DNA of 64,000 nt from Breviolum minutum Mf 1.05b.01 (Eukaryota > Sar > Dinophyceae > Suessiales > Symbiodiniaceae): assembly GCA_000507305.1 (NCBI GenBank), contig DF239854.1, positions 124,590 through 188,589 of the forward strand, given 5' to 3'. Position numbers and translations under genes: made by a program. Position 1 is the first letter of the stretch, and the number at the start of each line of letters is the position of its first letter. Shown piece after piece: positions 47,770 through 58,129 of this stretch. The notes under the pieces are model-generated. The model did not search any database. It worked only from the letters and a program-made list of their open reading frames with translations, and was not told where the DNA came from.

Positions 47770-47966
47770 CCATATCCACGTGCGATTCTCAAAACTTCTC
47801 CTAGTTTTGAACCAATGACAGTTTGCAATCTTTGCTGTGTCAAAGATCTCTTCGTCTTTCCGTCCTTCATCTCCTTCTCCACACGCATGGCACTGCGTGA
47901 ACGCACTTTTCGAGACATTTCTTCAATGACTTGAGAATCGCCATTTGCCAGGCGATCAGCTGCCAT
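47770..47966 (-). CDS. Possible first coding exon
   Basis: Opens at an ATG in good context (GCCATGGC): MAADRLANGDSQVIEEMSRK, then RSRSAMRVEKEMKDGKTKRS and SKLGEVLRIARGYGFKFDV. Basic helical sequence. No family assigned. It could start the gene that continues at 46.9 kb. Confidence 0.55.
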
Positions 47967-48129
47967 GGCGCTCAAGAGGCAGAAGTTCACTTTCAATCTC
48001 CTGTCGCCAAATGCAGCTCAGCTGAACGATCTTTCATTCAGGACCTTGTTCAAAATGTTGAGATTCCTGGAATTGTTGTTGACTTCTTTTTATTTCAAAA
48101 TGAGGCTGCTGACAGTTTACTTTGAAAGC

Positions 48130-49170
48130 CAACACAAATCATAGTAAATAGGGAGATACACATTGATGTACGTCAAAAATCTTGTGGCTTGGTCGATTAG
48201 GTGTTTCTACTACTGTAAAATGATGTATATAGAATTTGTCAAACGCAAAGCAGAGACATATTAAATTAGACAAACAATAAAAGTTCCCTGCAGCCACTTG
48301 CCTCTCACTAACGCAAGTACGGGCGGAAAGCAGCATAGCATGTAAGCAACATTTGGGTCTTAAGTGGCCGATGGACTTCTCATAATTTTATCACATTTTC
48401 CAACAGGCGCAACTAGGTATGCCACACATTGAACTCAGTAGATTGTCCTTCGCTCTGTATGTCTGCTCGAGATGTTGTTGGTCGTTGCTTTCAAAGAAAA
48501 CCCAGAACTCCAGCAAACAGTAACCAATGCATGTTCAAATATTGCAGAAATATAATAAAATAAAATACATGCATACATCTGAAGACAAGGATCGCCCAAA
48601 ACCTTTCATCTACACACCAATTTTTAGGGTTGAACACATCAACTTCTTGGGAAAAAGAAACGCAAAACACCACATAGAATCCATAGAATGTATAGAATTT
48701 TATAGAGCACCCACATACATCATCAATCCTTCAATCACCCTCGTAACGGAAACAAATGATAAAACATAAACCTCCAACAACTCCGTTGGTCCTCTGCTTG
48801 AGCATGATGCGCCTGGGAGCTGGCCCGCGATGGTTCTATGGTTGAAACATGTTCATCTCGAAAGACCCAACATGCCCAAACAATTTCAAACACATGTCAC
48901 ATAAGTATATTTTAGCATATGACAATATAGCCTACAACTGATGAATACATGTATGTTCTACAATCAAAGGAATGGGTGATTCTTTAGGCTCTTTGACAAA
49001 AGAAGCTCCAGCGCCATTCTGCACCCATGACTCAAATAATTACATCAGAATCATGTTCAAGCTATTTCCTAGTGACAAATAAGAAATGGAACAAGTCAAG
49101 TTCAATACTCTGCAATCCTCTGAGTGTAGACGAAGCAAACTGACACTGATACCCCATATCTCCCATCTCA
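48130..49170. other. Intergenic stretch
   Basis: About 1 kb with no supported exon on either strand, between a candidate start codon at 47966 and a stop codon at 49174. A plausible gene boundary. Confidence 0.45.
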
Positions 49171-49173
49171 CAT

Positions 49174-49430
49174 TCAGCAAACATCTGCTTCTCGGCCAAG
49201 TTGCTTCTCCTTCTCCTCATCTTTCTTTTCTCGTGCTGCTTTAAGGGTCACATCTGCAAAGCCCTGAAACTGCGAGAAGGCATCGGCCCATTTGCTGTAC
49301 ATCACGTGTAGCTGGGTTACAGCCTCCCAGTACCTGACAGGCCAACAGGATTTCAAGAATCCAAAGGCATCTTTTCTATACTGAATTTCAAACAAATCTT
49401 TACACATCTCGAAGGTTTCAACACCCGAGG
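49174..49430 (-). CDS. Terminal exon of membrane-protein gene
   Basis: Reads TSGVETFEMCKDLFEIQYRK, DAFGFLKSCWPVRYWEAVTQ, QFQGFADVTLKAAREKKDEE and ends KEKQLGREADVC and TGA. Charged C-terminal tail. An internal donor CAG/GTACTG could split it. It ends the multi-pass gene seen at 49.8-51.9 kb (inference). Confidence 0.7.
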
Positions 49431-49799
49431 TCAACCATGGTCAAATATGTCAGAAGCTTACTGTCGTCTTCAAATATAGCATTAACTATGGCATATGTTC
49501 AACCATGAGCTGATGTAAGCTATATGATTTTCAAGATCAAATGCAGCAAACAACCTCCATGCCTTATTACAAACAATGATTGTGTGAAAACAGGGATGGG
49601 CTTGGCTCGCGACTGGCGGGCAAGCAACCAAAGAATCAAAACCAGTTCATTACTGTTCCCCCTGTAGCTGCATCGGGCTTGCACATGCCTGGGCCTATGC
49701 ATGAGTGATCATGCAAGAGGATGAACGTCTCATGCCCAATCCATGACTCATGACAAGGTCTCGTTAATTCACATGCACCCACGTTCCCTCCAGCATTCC

Positions 49800-49975
49800 A
49801 CACTTCCAAAGCTGCCTGCTCCAAGCCAAATTTGTACGAAAGACAATGGCCCATGTGACAGCAACGCCCAAAGCTTGCAGTCCTCGGGGAAAATGTTCCC
49901 CTCCATGTGCCCGAAACAGGGAAGCTTGAGGTGTTTCAAGCTGGAAAAGTATTGGATCATCCAGTGAAGACCCGG
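49800..49975 (-). CDS. Exon with one hydrophobic segment
   Basis: After TATTCCAG reads GSSLDDPILFQLETPQASLF, RAHGGEHFPRGLQALGVAVT and WAIVFRTNLAWSRQLWK. The donor is uncertain. Confidence 0.55.
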
Positions 49976-50125
49976 CTGGAATAACTGCATATATAAAGAA
50001 AAGCAATAATTATGTATACATTCTTTATACAAAATACATTTTATTTGCACAATGATATAAATACCATATACCGATACCTATGTAAATATATATGATTAAT
50101 ATCTTTTTGCTGTAGAATGGCAAAC

Positions 50126-50209
50126 CTAGCAAACTCAACCACAAACAAGCCAACATTAACAAATGTATCAAATGCTTCCATGCCAGGAGTCCATAGTGAT
50201 GCTGGATCT
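50126..50209 (-). CDS. Exon with transmembrane segment
   Basis: 84 bases between CACCAG and CTAG/GTTTGC reading IQHHYGLLAWKHLIHLLMLA then CLWLSLL. Clear membrane helix. Confidence 0.65.
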
Positions 50210-50272
50210 CTGGTGCGTATTCCCATTCACCTTGGTTTCAACGATTTCAACGATTTCACCTGTGGAATTGAT

Positions 50273-50330
50273 ACTGCTCAGCACACCAATCACAAACCCA
50301 CATTTCCAGTCCCGAAAAAACATCTCAAAG
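50273..50330 (-). CDS. Possible exon
   Basis: MFFRDWKCGFVIGVLSSINS between TTTGAG and ACAG/GTGAAA. Hydrophobic. Confidence 0.4.
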
Positions 50331-50369
50331 TGTTTTTGTTTTCCAGATTTTGGTTCCAAGAAACTGCTA

Positions 50370-50417
50370 TGCATATATTGAATAGCACCAGCGAGTCCTG
50401 CGACAAAAAGCCCGCCT
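50370..50417 (-). CDS. Possible exon
   Basis: GLFVAGLAGAIQYMHS between TATTAG and AGCA/GTTTCT. Hydrophobic; a second frame is open. Confidence 0.4.
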
Positions 50418-50800
50418 AATAGGGAATCCCATCTGTAGAAGACCTCAGCAAACCCAGGGAAGCTCTGCAGGGCGTATTTTGGGATGGCATCTCAACATCT
50501 GGTCATTGCAAGGGTTTGCAATAGGGTTCCTTCCCGAGATCCATCCAGAATGATTGTTGTCGTTTAAGAAAAACTCTATCCAAACATCCTAGTTACTAGT
50601 TCCTTCCAGCTCTTAGCAAAATGACCAAACAAGACTTGTGTAGTGAAGGGAGGGAGAGAAGACCTGGTCTCAGTATAATACACGTGGTCATAAAAGAATA
50701 CTGTATCCCACTAAATCATAGTAGTAAACCCATAATATCAATATAGACAATCTGTAGAATCATACGAGAAAGTATGTGTCGAACGGAATGTTCGACTCAC

Positions 50801-50850
50801 TTCTGTTCTGTCAAACACTCCCCTGTATTTCACTGCAAGCGCTCTCACTC
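50801..50850 (-). CDS. Exon of membrane-protein gene
   Basis: 50 bases between CTTGCAG and GAA/GTGAGT (consensus donor) reading VRALAVKYRGVFDRTE. Confidence 0.6.
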
Positions 50851-50917
50851 CTGCAAGTGTTGAATTAAACATTATTAGGCCTTGATCCTTGTAACTAATT
50901 GCGCGAAGCGGCACTGC

Positions 50918-51012
50918 CACGGCGATTCAACAGCAACGAGAAGAAACGTTTGTTGTCATAGAGTAGCATCTGGCTTTTGGCGACGCTTGGCCCATGCGTC
51001 AGCAGCGCATGT
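50918..51012 (-). CDS. Exon of membrane-protein gene
   Basis: 95 bases between ACTTAG and a GC donor (CGTG/GCAGTG) reading HALLTHGPSVAKSQMLLYDN then KRFFSLLLNRR. Confidence 0.55.
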
Positions 51013-51198
51013 CTAAGTCCACAACACTTTCTCGATGTCTATGATCTGCAGTCTTGAAGAATCGGTGCTAGACATATCCTGACCACTCTCGATATTTGAA
51101 AACAAATGAAACTCCCTGGCATTGTCTACTCACCCTACGTGACCCCCATGGGATTTGATTGGTTACCCATTTCGGTCACCTAAGCTGCTCTGCCACAC

Positions 51199-51300
51199 CT
51201 TGAACCTGAGGATGAAACCAACGTATATCAGAAGATTCAGCAGCCCGTTGAGCTGTTGATTCAGTGGAAAGCCATCACCACACCGGTGCACATGAAAGTC
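51199..51300 (-). CDS. Exon of membrane-protein gene
   Basis: Exactly 34 codons between CTACAAG and CAAG/GTGTGG reading DFHVHRCGDGFPLNQQLNGL then LNLLIYVGFILRFK. The second half is hydrophobic. Confidence 0.68.
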
Positions 51301-51383
51301 CTTGTAGTTTTGCCACTTATTCATACTTACTCTACTTTTTATTGCAGATCATGGCATGTTGAATGCATAATCTGAAACCGAGC

Positions 51384-51424
51384 CTTAAAAATGCATGGTA
51401 TTTTTGCGGCTCTTCCACCTCCAT
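51384..51424 (-). CDS. Small exon
   Basis: MEVEEPQKYHAFL between GAGACAG and a GC donor (TTAAG/GCTCGG). Confidence 0.45.
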
Positions 51425-51794
51425 CTGTCTCCACAATTGATGTTGCTGCTGTTCATCATCTTATATTTCTTTATCAGTGTTTATTTTCATGTTGAAGGCA
51501 TTTCATAGCATTGCTACACCAGGACGTGAAAGAGCTCCAGGTTATATACACTGTACATGTCCCCATGAAGGGGTAGCGGCAGTACGTCATCTTGGTTTAT
51601 GAGCATTGTACGCATGTGTTGAATTCATCCCTCCATTCGGACCAAATATACCCAAACGAACAACAAAATCCATTTAGTGAATGAAACACATGAATAACAA
51701 ACATATCCGACATATCCCTGAACACTGAATCCCCTTCAAATTTACGAATCCACTGGCGTAGATTGATGATGGTTGATGTATATATGTTTAGAAC

Positions 51795-51939
51795 TGCGGG
51801 CCTGTTTGAAACCGTGTTCTTGTTGCCCATGCAGGGAATGCTGAAACAAAACCCCTCAAATGGCATCACATTGCTTGCTGGCATCATGATCTGAACTGGC
51901 AAGTCATATAGCCAGAACCAAAAGGACAAGGAGACGGAA
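51795..51939 (-). CDS. Exon of membrane-protein gene
   Basis: 145 bases between GTTAAG and CGCA/GTTCTA reading SVSLSFWFWLYDLPVQIMMP then NVMPFEGFCFSIPCMGNKNT. Hydrophobic start. Confidence 0.6.
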
Positions 51940-52397
51940 CTTAACAATAGGGGGTCCAAATCAATACAAATTAAGGTTCCCTAGAATCAGGGCATCCCTG
52001 CGGTCCCTGCTTCATCTAATCTGATCTCTGGCCCTACTATGCCTACCCTGACACCAGGGATAACAAAGGCCTCTTTTCTGATTCAGCGATAAGTCACCCA
52101 TTGATGACTCTCAGCTCTTTTCGCTGGGTTTTCTCTTTTCCGCTGACAGAACTTTAGGGATCTGCAAGCATGTTTTGAGGCCATAAGAACTCATCTTGGG
52201 ACGCTTTTGCAAGCAAACCTTACATTCTGTTAAGGGTGGGACTAGTCGCACACACACACACAAACACGAACATTATATGCTCTACATCAAACGCAGCTTT
52301 TAACCCAAGTCTGTGATTAAATCTACCACAGGAAAGGTCTTCAAAAACGGCTCAATTCAGCCAACAACAAAACAAGGATTCGGAGGTGCAATCAAAC

Positions 52398-52463
52398 AGT
52401 ATTCAGGATACAATATGCTCCAAAAGTTGACACTTCCGGGATGCAATGATGTCTATCTTTTGC
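52398..52463 (-). CDS. Exon of unidentified gene
   Basis: Exactly 22 codons between CTTCAG and ACT/GTTTGA reading AKDRHHCIPEVSTFGAYCIL. The opposite strand is also open (a 61-codon frame), but the minus reading matches neighbours. Confidence 0.55.
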
Positions 52464-52550
52464 CTGAAGAAAGTTTACTGCATGAAAAGCAAACATAAAA
52501 ACAAGTGAACCATAAACCTATACAATAGAAGCAAGAAAGTCAGTACATGA

Positions 52551-52551
52551 C

Positions 52552-52591
<40 letters not shown>
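52551..52591. repeat. (GAT)n tract
   Basis: About 13 uninterrupted GAT units. Confidence 0.9.
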
Positions 52592-52744
52592 TATCTAAAA
52601 GAAAGCTACTGACGGCAGTGGGTGACAAATCCAGATCCTCACTCTCTCTCTCTCTCTCTATTTATGGTTTTCTTTCAGGTTCCCCCCATCATATGTTTGG
52701 GCCAAACATGGATAACTGAGACATTGCTTCATAAAGGGCCTCAC

Positions 52745-52906
52745 CATGTCTCTCCATTTTAGATTGCTCCATCAAGCAACAAACCATGTGATACCATGAA
52801 AGTTCTACTCTTATAGTCGCTCTTGCAGGCCCCGTTTCTGTTCGTACATGTCTAGAGTCTACATCCAATCCTTCGAGGTTGCAAGAATTCACACTACAAG
52901 AAGCCA
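52745..52906 (-). CDS. Exon of unidentified gene
   Basis: 162 bases between GATGCAG and CATG/GTGAGG reading ASCSVNSCNLEGLDVDSRHV, TETGPARATIRVELSWYHMV and CLMEQSKMERH. One of the strongest unknown exons: exact phase and very good donor. Confidence 0.72.
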
Positions 52907-52976
52907 CTGCATCAAACAAGCTGTATAATAAATAATGTTTGAAGTCTTGGACATGATTATTAAATATTATTGTACT

Positions 52977-53106
52977 CTACATAGATTTTCTTGGACGATC
53001 GTGGTCAATTTTCCTGTGAATGATTAAGTCTCCACGCATTGCATCAACAATTTGCTTGGTTTTGCTATGCTTGTGGAGTGGCTCAAAGGCCCTTTCTTTC
53101 AGAATA
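52977..53106 (-). CDS. Terminal exon of unidentified gene
   Basis: After GTTGCAG reads ILKERAFEPLHKHSKTKQIV, DAMRGDLIIHRKIDHDRPRK and SM then TAG: 42 codons plus stop, exact phase. Marks the 3' end of a gene whose upstream exons lie at 53.5-55 kb. Confidence 0.7.
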
Positions 53107-53480
53107 CTGCAACATACACCGTATTAGTATTGTTATCTAATATCTAATTATATACGAGTATCCAGAGTAGTAGAACATAAAATAGTTGACTCGTGTAAGT
53201 AGAATCTGTGGTCGAGAAGACGATGAAAGCACTCATGAGCGTGCTCAAATACAATTTGGGAATCCAAAGTAACCAAAGGTCTCTATTCTTGTTTGATCTT
53301 TCATGAAGATTTCTGCCACCTTGCTTAAGAAAGTTTGAGGAACTTGCCAACAGTTCACTTTGACTGTACCATACTGCAGCTAATCCGTGTGTAAGATAGC
53401 GAATAAGTAACTTAGTTGGAAGTTCTGTTTTCTTTTCTTGTTCGGTTCAGGCTTCACATGTGGAGACTCAAAGATCTATC

Positions 53481-53568
53481 TTGAAATGAGGCTGCAGGCC
53501 ACATTGGTTTGCTGGCCATCAAACGCAGCACCTGTCAATGTCGCACGTACATCTCCGAGGGGTGCGTT
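53481..53568 (-). CDS. Exon of unidentified gene
   Basis: After TCAACAG reads NAPLGDVRATLTGAAFDGQQ then TNVACSLIS, with a probable GA donor (TCAA/GATAGA). Confidence 0.55.
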
Positions 53569-54109
53569 CTGTTGACCCGTCAGAGAACACAAATTTGAGA
53601 ATCATCATCATGACTCATGACCAGAACGAAATATGACGAATATCATGAGCAAAATATCGAAACCATCCCTACCATCGCATTTTTCAATCATCATCAGCAC
53701 CAGCATCACCATTGAATTATAACGTCTATCAAGCATCGAGTGCGATTGTTGTAGTCGTAGTCATCTTCATCATAATTCATCATCCTTAATCCAAATCAGA
53801 ATGGGTGATGATGTCCAATGCTGTCCAATGCTAATACTGATTAACAATATATAAGAATAAATAATTAGCTGTTGGCTCCGGGTTTCTGCTCCTCACAACA
53901 TCACCTGGTACATCATCGGTTCCATTTTTGTTCTTCACCCAAATCCCCCACAATTAAAACAAACCTAACCTACACCAAAAACCACCAGGGCTTTCTCAAA
54001 TTATCTAAGAAAAAGTTGCTACTTTGATGATTTCACAACAGTCACAAGCGGTGACAAGTAAACATCCAATCTAAATTTAGCTTTTGAGCTTCAAAGTTGC
54101 TGGGCCCAC

Positions 54110-54159
54110 CTCAAGGTACTGTTTCACAAGCACATCGCCCGCAAGAGGGCGATAACGCG
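54110..54159 (-). CDS. Exon of unidentified gene
   Basis: 50 bases between GCAAAG and GAG/GTGGGC reading RYRPLAGDVLVKQYLE. Reading on reaches EVGPATLKLKS and a stop, so it might be terminal. Confidence 0.5.
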
Positions 54160-54543
54160 CTTTGCATTGAAACTACAGGTCCTGGTTAGGAATTCACACG
54201 TCCGGGTTTCTGCAAGCCCTTAAAAACAAATCTACGGAAACAAACATGTAGTTCCCTCCACAAACTTTCACATACATGATTTGGGATTTAATTGTTTTGA
54301 ATCGATGCTACAGTAACATCCCGCGCAGATTACTCTTGCATTGTTATTTCTACAATTTTGACAGCTAGACCGTGTCAAATGACTGAATTTGGCAAGTTTG
54401 AATTAGTTCCTTTTTGTCTTGTTCCAAAATACTGTTTGCCTTAATGGAGACGTGTATATTAATTATATTAACGCATTGACAAATCAGAATGACTACGGGT
54501 TCTGCATGCGTGAATATTTCTTCACCACACAATCGTGACCAAC

Positions 54544-54623
54544 TTGCAAGTGGCCTGGGTCATCCAGCCGCACTTGCGTTAGCAATTGTCGAAGTTCTCC
54601 TGGGAGGGTCACGATTTCGACAG
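54544..54623 (-). CDS. Exon of unidentified gene
   Basis: 80 bases between TTTTCCAG and CAA/GTTGGT reading VEIVTLPGELRQLLTQVRLD then DPGHLQ. Confidence 0.65.
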
Positions 54624-54827
54624 CTGGAAAACACAGTGCTCCACTTCCAACAAAATACACACATGTCGTTTTTTCTTCTAAAAACCCAGGCACTGATGAA
54701 CTGTCGTCTGCTATCCTCAGTGCGACATGTGCTTTTTCACAAGATAATGAAAGACGTGCCAAAAAAACATGTCATGAAAAATTGTGTATAATCGATTCAT
54801 AAATCATTAATATTGGGTTGTATCAAC

Positions 54828-54998
54828 CCAGGGTCCCTTCCTTCTTTTGATGATGTCGTCGAAACATGAAGGTGACATCTTGCCAAGATCAGTGACAAAG
54901 AAGAAGGGAAATTGAGTCATCAAATTGTCAAATGAATAAAATGCCATTCTCAGAACACCTATAGAGTTCACAGCTGGCTCAAATTTGATCAAATTTGT
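54828..54998 (-). CDS. Exon of unidentified gene
   Basis: Exactly 57 codons between GCTGCAG and TGG/GTTGAT reading TNLIKFEPAVNSIGVLRMAF, YSFDNLMTQFPFFFVTDLGK and MSPSCFDDIIKRRKGPW. Strong. Confidence 0.7.
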
Positions 54999-55507
54999 CT
55001 GCAGCCATGGTGGTGGTTATCCTTTTTTTCTCAGACGACAAAGTCAAACGGTATCCCTCGTGATTTCTTGATATTCATCTACGTACCTACTACCCATCTA
55101 CCAGCATTGATCCATCTATCCATTCATCCAGTTGTACACAGGATCTCTGCCAATGTGTGTGTGTGTGTTCTCATACTTGGCTATGATTGGCTGCATTATA
55201 CGGCTGGATCGTTGGACATAATTGTCCACAAACAAATCCAATTACCGCACCAACACATGGAACCATCATTTCAACGTATATAAGCAATTTTTGCTCACCA
55301 ATTAGCAATACAAAACGGGAGGAGTACTAACTACGTAGACAATTGTGATCAATTATGAGCATAGGAGTTGCACGTATTTTTCTCAGTAAACACATAATTA
55401 AAATTATACCATGATAGTCTAGCAAAATACACTGGTAAGTTAAAAACAATAGGTCGGCCTGGTAGTCCTGTAAATCCCGTACAAAAACCACTTCAAGCCT
55501 ATGCTTT

Positions 55508-55640
55508 GTTGATATATTGGCGACGCTGGATCGCCGAACCGCTCAGCAGGCAAGTCTCCGACAATCCGTGCGCCTCATTGCCGATGGCAGGGCTTTCATC
55601 GTCGTTGGCCATGCTTCGCAGGGCCGACCTTGCCGGCGTA
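55508..55640 (-). CDS. Possible exon in GC-rich island
   Basis: Open minus frame with a candidate start in MANDDESPAIGNEAHGLSET followed by CLLSGSAIQRRQYINKA and a stop. Both strands are open because the block is GC-rich, so direction is uncertain. Confidence 0.4.
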
Positions 55641-56171
55641 TTGGCAACCGTTAGCCGTTAGTGATCGTTAGTGAAAGATAGTAAGGATCTGGGAAACCTC
55701 AGAGGCAAGATATTTCAGATCGTCATATTCGAGTCACAATGTTCTATATGGATCTCAACATACATATATGTATAGTTAAATATATACACATGTTGTGAAA
55801 TATAGCTAGCATCAATGCAAACAGAACATAAAAAATATAGTATTAGTCCATCGATAACATCAAAGAATAAATAAAGAAAAAATATCAGCGGGGTTAGGAA
55901 AGCTCCCCTAAACGAACATAAATCATAAGTTAGATTTAACCTTGAAGCTCTGTACAACCAAGCGAGCCGCAAAACATGCATTCTTCCAGGGCTGCTCTCA
56001 TTTGCCATTAACAAACTCGTGACTGGTGGAAATTACGCCAAGCAACCATAAACCAATGAAGCTTTCACAAAAGTGATGGAATGTATGGAATGTGTTGGTG
56101 TAGTCCTGCCGACCTTCAATTTGTTCATCTGTGAACCGCCCATGTAGAATTTTCAGACCCATTTTCCAGAC

Positions 56172-56229
56172 CGTGACCGAGGCACGTATTCAATTCCAAG
56201 GCTCGGGTATTTGAGGCCAATTCCGTTAA
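56172..56229 (-). CDS. Exon of unidentified gene
   Basis: 58 bases between CTTCAG and CACG/GTCTGG reading LTELASNTRALELNTCLGH. Confidence 0.55.
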
Positions 56230-56504
56230 CTGAAGATTCAACCTCACCATGCAAGGCACCAAAGAAAAGGAACAAAAGGAACAAGGCACCAAAAAATGGC
56301 AGCACTTGATGCTCTAAAGTCTGCAGCTATAATTAAAAAGCCAATTGAAAAATGGCACCGAGGGGCGAAAAAGGGAAGCTACCTCATAGCCACTTTGAAA
56401 CGGACAGTTGATTATTGCGTGGTTTTGACATGGTGTGACTCTTCTCTGTTCCAAATGCCTCAAGGGAAAATGCTGGAAACATATCAATCTGCAGGGTGTC
56501 CCAC

Positions 56505-56614
56505 AGCCGCGTATGAAATCTGTCCAAGCAGCAAATCAATCATTCCTTGGGGTTTGCGTTCAAGGGAGGCACATGGGGATGTTTTTGTTGGCGCTTTAGT
56601 TGCCATTACCATGG
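56505..56614 (-). CDS. Probable exon
   Basis: 110 bases between TTGAAG and GCT/GTGGGA reading MVMATKAPTKTSPCASLERK then PQGMIDLLLGQISYAA. The plus strand is also open. Confidence 0.5.
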
Positions 56615-57042
56615 CTTCAACGCAAAACCCATGACTCCGTAGGAAGCACCTGGTAGGAAACAATATGGTTTCACAAATTGAGTTCGTTTAACATCATTGC
56701 TAAATAGTATTTCCAATCAAGCAATGAAATCTCATTCCTCCAATCATGCATCATGCTCAAAGCATACCATTCTTATCCTTTCTTATCTTTCTTATTTTTG
56801 CATGATCGACGAAAGAGTCACAAAACATTTGAATCCGGAAGGATTCGGTTGCCGCGTGTTCCCGCTAACTACCAAGAACCGTCTTAACTGAACCTGCTTT
56901 CGGCGAATGAGAGATGCAAACAAAACATATCGTTGCGCTTGACATGACCCATGTGGCAATGCCACATAGTATATATGTGTGAATATATAAATATATAAGT
57001 ATCAACATTGTGTATGGGTGGGGATTTACTAGCTAGGCAAAC

Positions 57043-57210
57043 AAATTTGCAATCCGAAAATCTGCGGTTTTCATCCGCGTCTCCCGTCAGTTTTGGAGTG
57101 CTTGAAGGCTCTTTGTCCTGCGCGCGTGACCGACATTGGCATTCAATCAAGCTGCCAATCTCACTCATTTTGTTGATAATGTCCATCGGGGAAGCGGTTG
57201 GCCGTTGGCA
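57043..57210 (-). CDS. Exon of unidentified gene
   Basis: Exactly 56 codons between GTGAAG and TTT/GTTTGC reading CQRPTASPMDIINKMSEIGS, LIECQCRSRAQDKEPSSTPK and TGDADENRRFSDCKF. It could be two exons, since CG/GTCACG and CGCGCAG lie inside. Confidence 0.62.
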
Positions 57211-57341
57211 CTTCACAAACATCCACCAGTTCATCCATCCACCGGAAGCTTTGTACAATATACAATAAATGACATGTACAAAGAATCAACAGCAAAACTA
57301 TGCCGCATTCACACTCTGACTACAAGAAACAGAAGTGATGT

Positions 57342-57429
57342 CTAGATGTTGAAGTGCGCTTTATACGACGCAGTCTGCCTTCCCAAGTTGTAGATAGAAT
57401 CGCCTCTTTTGGGTGTTTCAAGCCATCCG
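57342..57429 (-). CDS. Terminal exon of unidentified gene
   Basis: After GAGACAG reads GWLETPKRGDSIYNLGRQTA then SYKAHFNI and TAG. A second frame (DGLKHPKEAILSTTWEGRLR) is also open. Confidence 0.5.
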
Positions 57430-57649
57430 CTGTCTCAGAAGATCTTACTCAACCACAACCGTTTAGAACACTTGGAACTTGGAACACTAGATATTCAGAT
57501 ACTCTATATGTATTCACACTGAAACTGTACTATGATATTGTGAATGAATTGTTAAACTACATTGACAACAAATTGTAACATGTACTTGATATAAAATAAA
57601 TAAGCAATATATTTTATGATATCAAATCATATAGTCCTGCTTTTTATTA

Positions 57650-57760
57650 TCATTTCGTCTTGTCAAACTTGTCCAATGGCCGGAAGACATGAATTCCATG
57701 GCCGAGAACCAAGCAATCCCTTCCCTGCAGCCGCAGCTGATAGGCCTTTGGTTGGGGCGC
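57650..57760 (-). CDS. Terminal exon of unidentified gene
   Basis: After ACCCCAG reads APQPKAYQLRLQGRDCLVLG then HGIHVFRPLDKFDKTK and TGA: 36 codons plus stop, exact phase. It may end the gene upstream of it or be an extra exon of bestrophin B. Confidence 0.6.
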   Translation of the reverse strand, partial: APQPKAYQLRLQGRDCLVLGHGIHVFRPLDKFDKTK

Positions 57761-58129
57761 CTGGGGTACTGAGATGATCGTCCTTTTTGGCGACATCGTA
57801 GGCTCCTGCGCCACCTGCTACTAGTTCCACTTGCTGAATGCCAGCAGAATTGTATTGGGCAAAGATACGTTAATCATTATATATATAAATCAGGTGGTAG
57901 AATGTCGTAGAATGTCGTAGATGTGTAGGGTGTAGAGTTTAAAAAGTTCTGCTTTTGTGCCACAAGCCTTGATCAATCCAACACATGTCATGAGGTGTTC
58001 TTCATCTGATGTTGGTCCACTCATGTCTTTCTCCTTTCTCCAGGACTGGTTTACGTCGCCTTATGGTTTGTACAGTTACAGTATTTGCCTGAAAAACCCG
58101 GCGGTTATGTTATATTGAGCTTGACCGTT

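Noticed and set aside
56296-56634. 112-codon plus-strand frame beginning MAALDALKSAAIIKK
   Set aside because: No plus-strand genes nearby; the minus strand in part of this block has a phase-exact exon. Cannot be fully excluded without transcripts.
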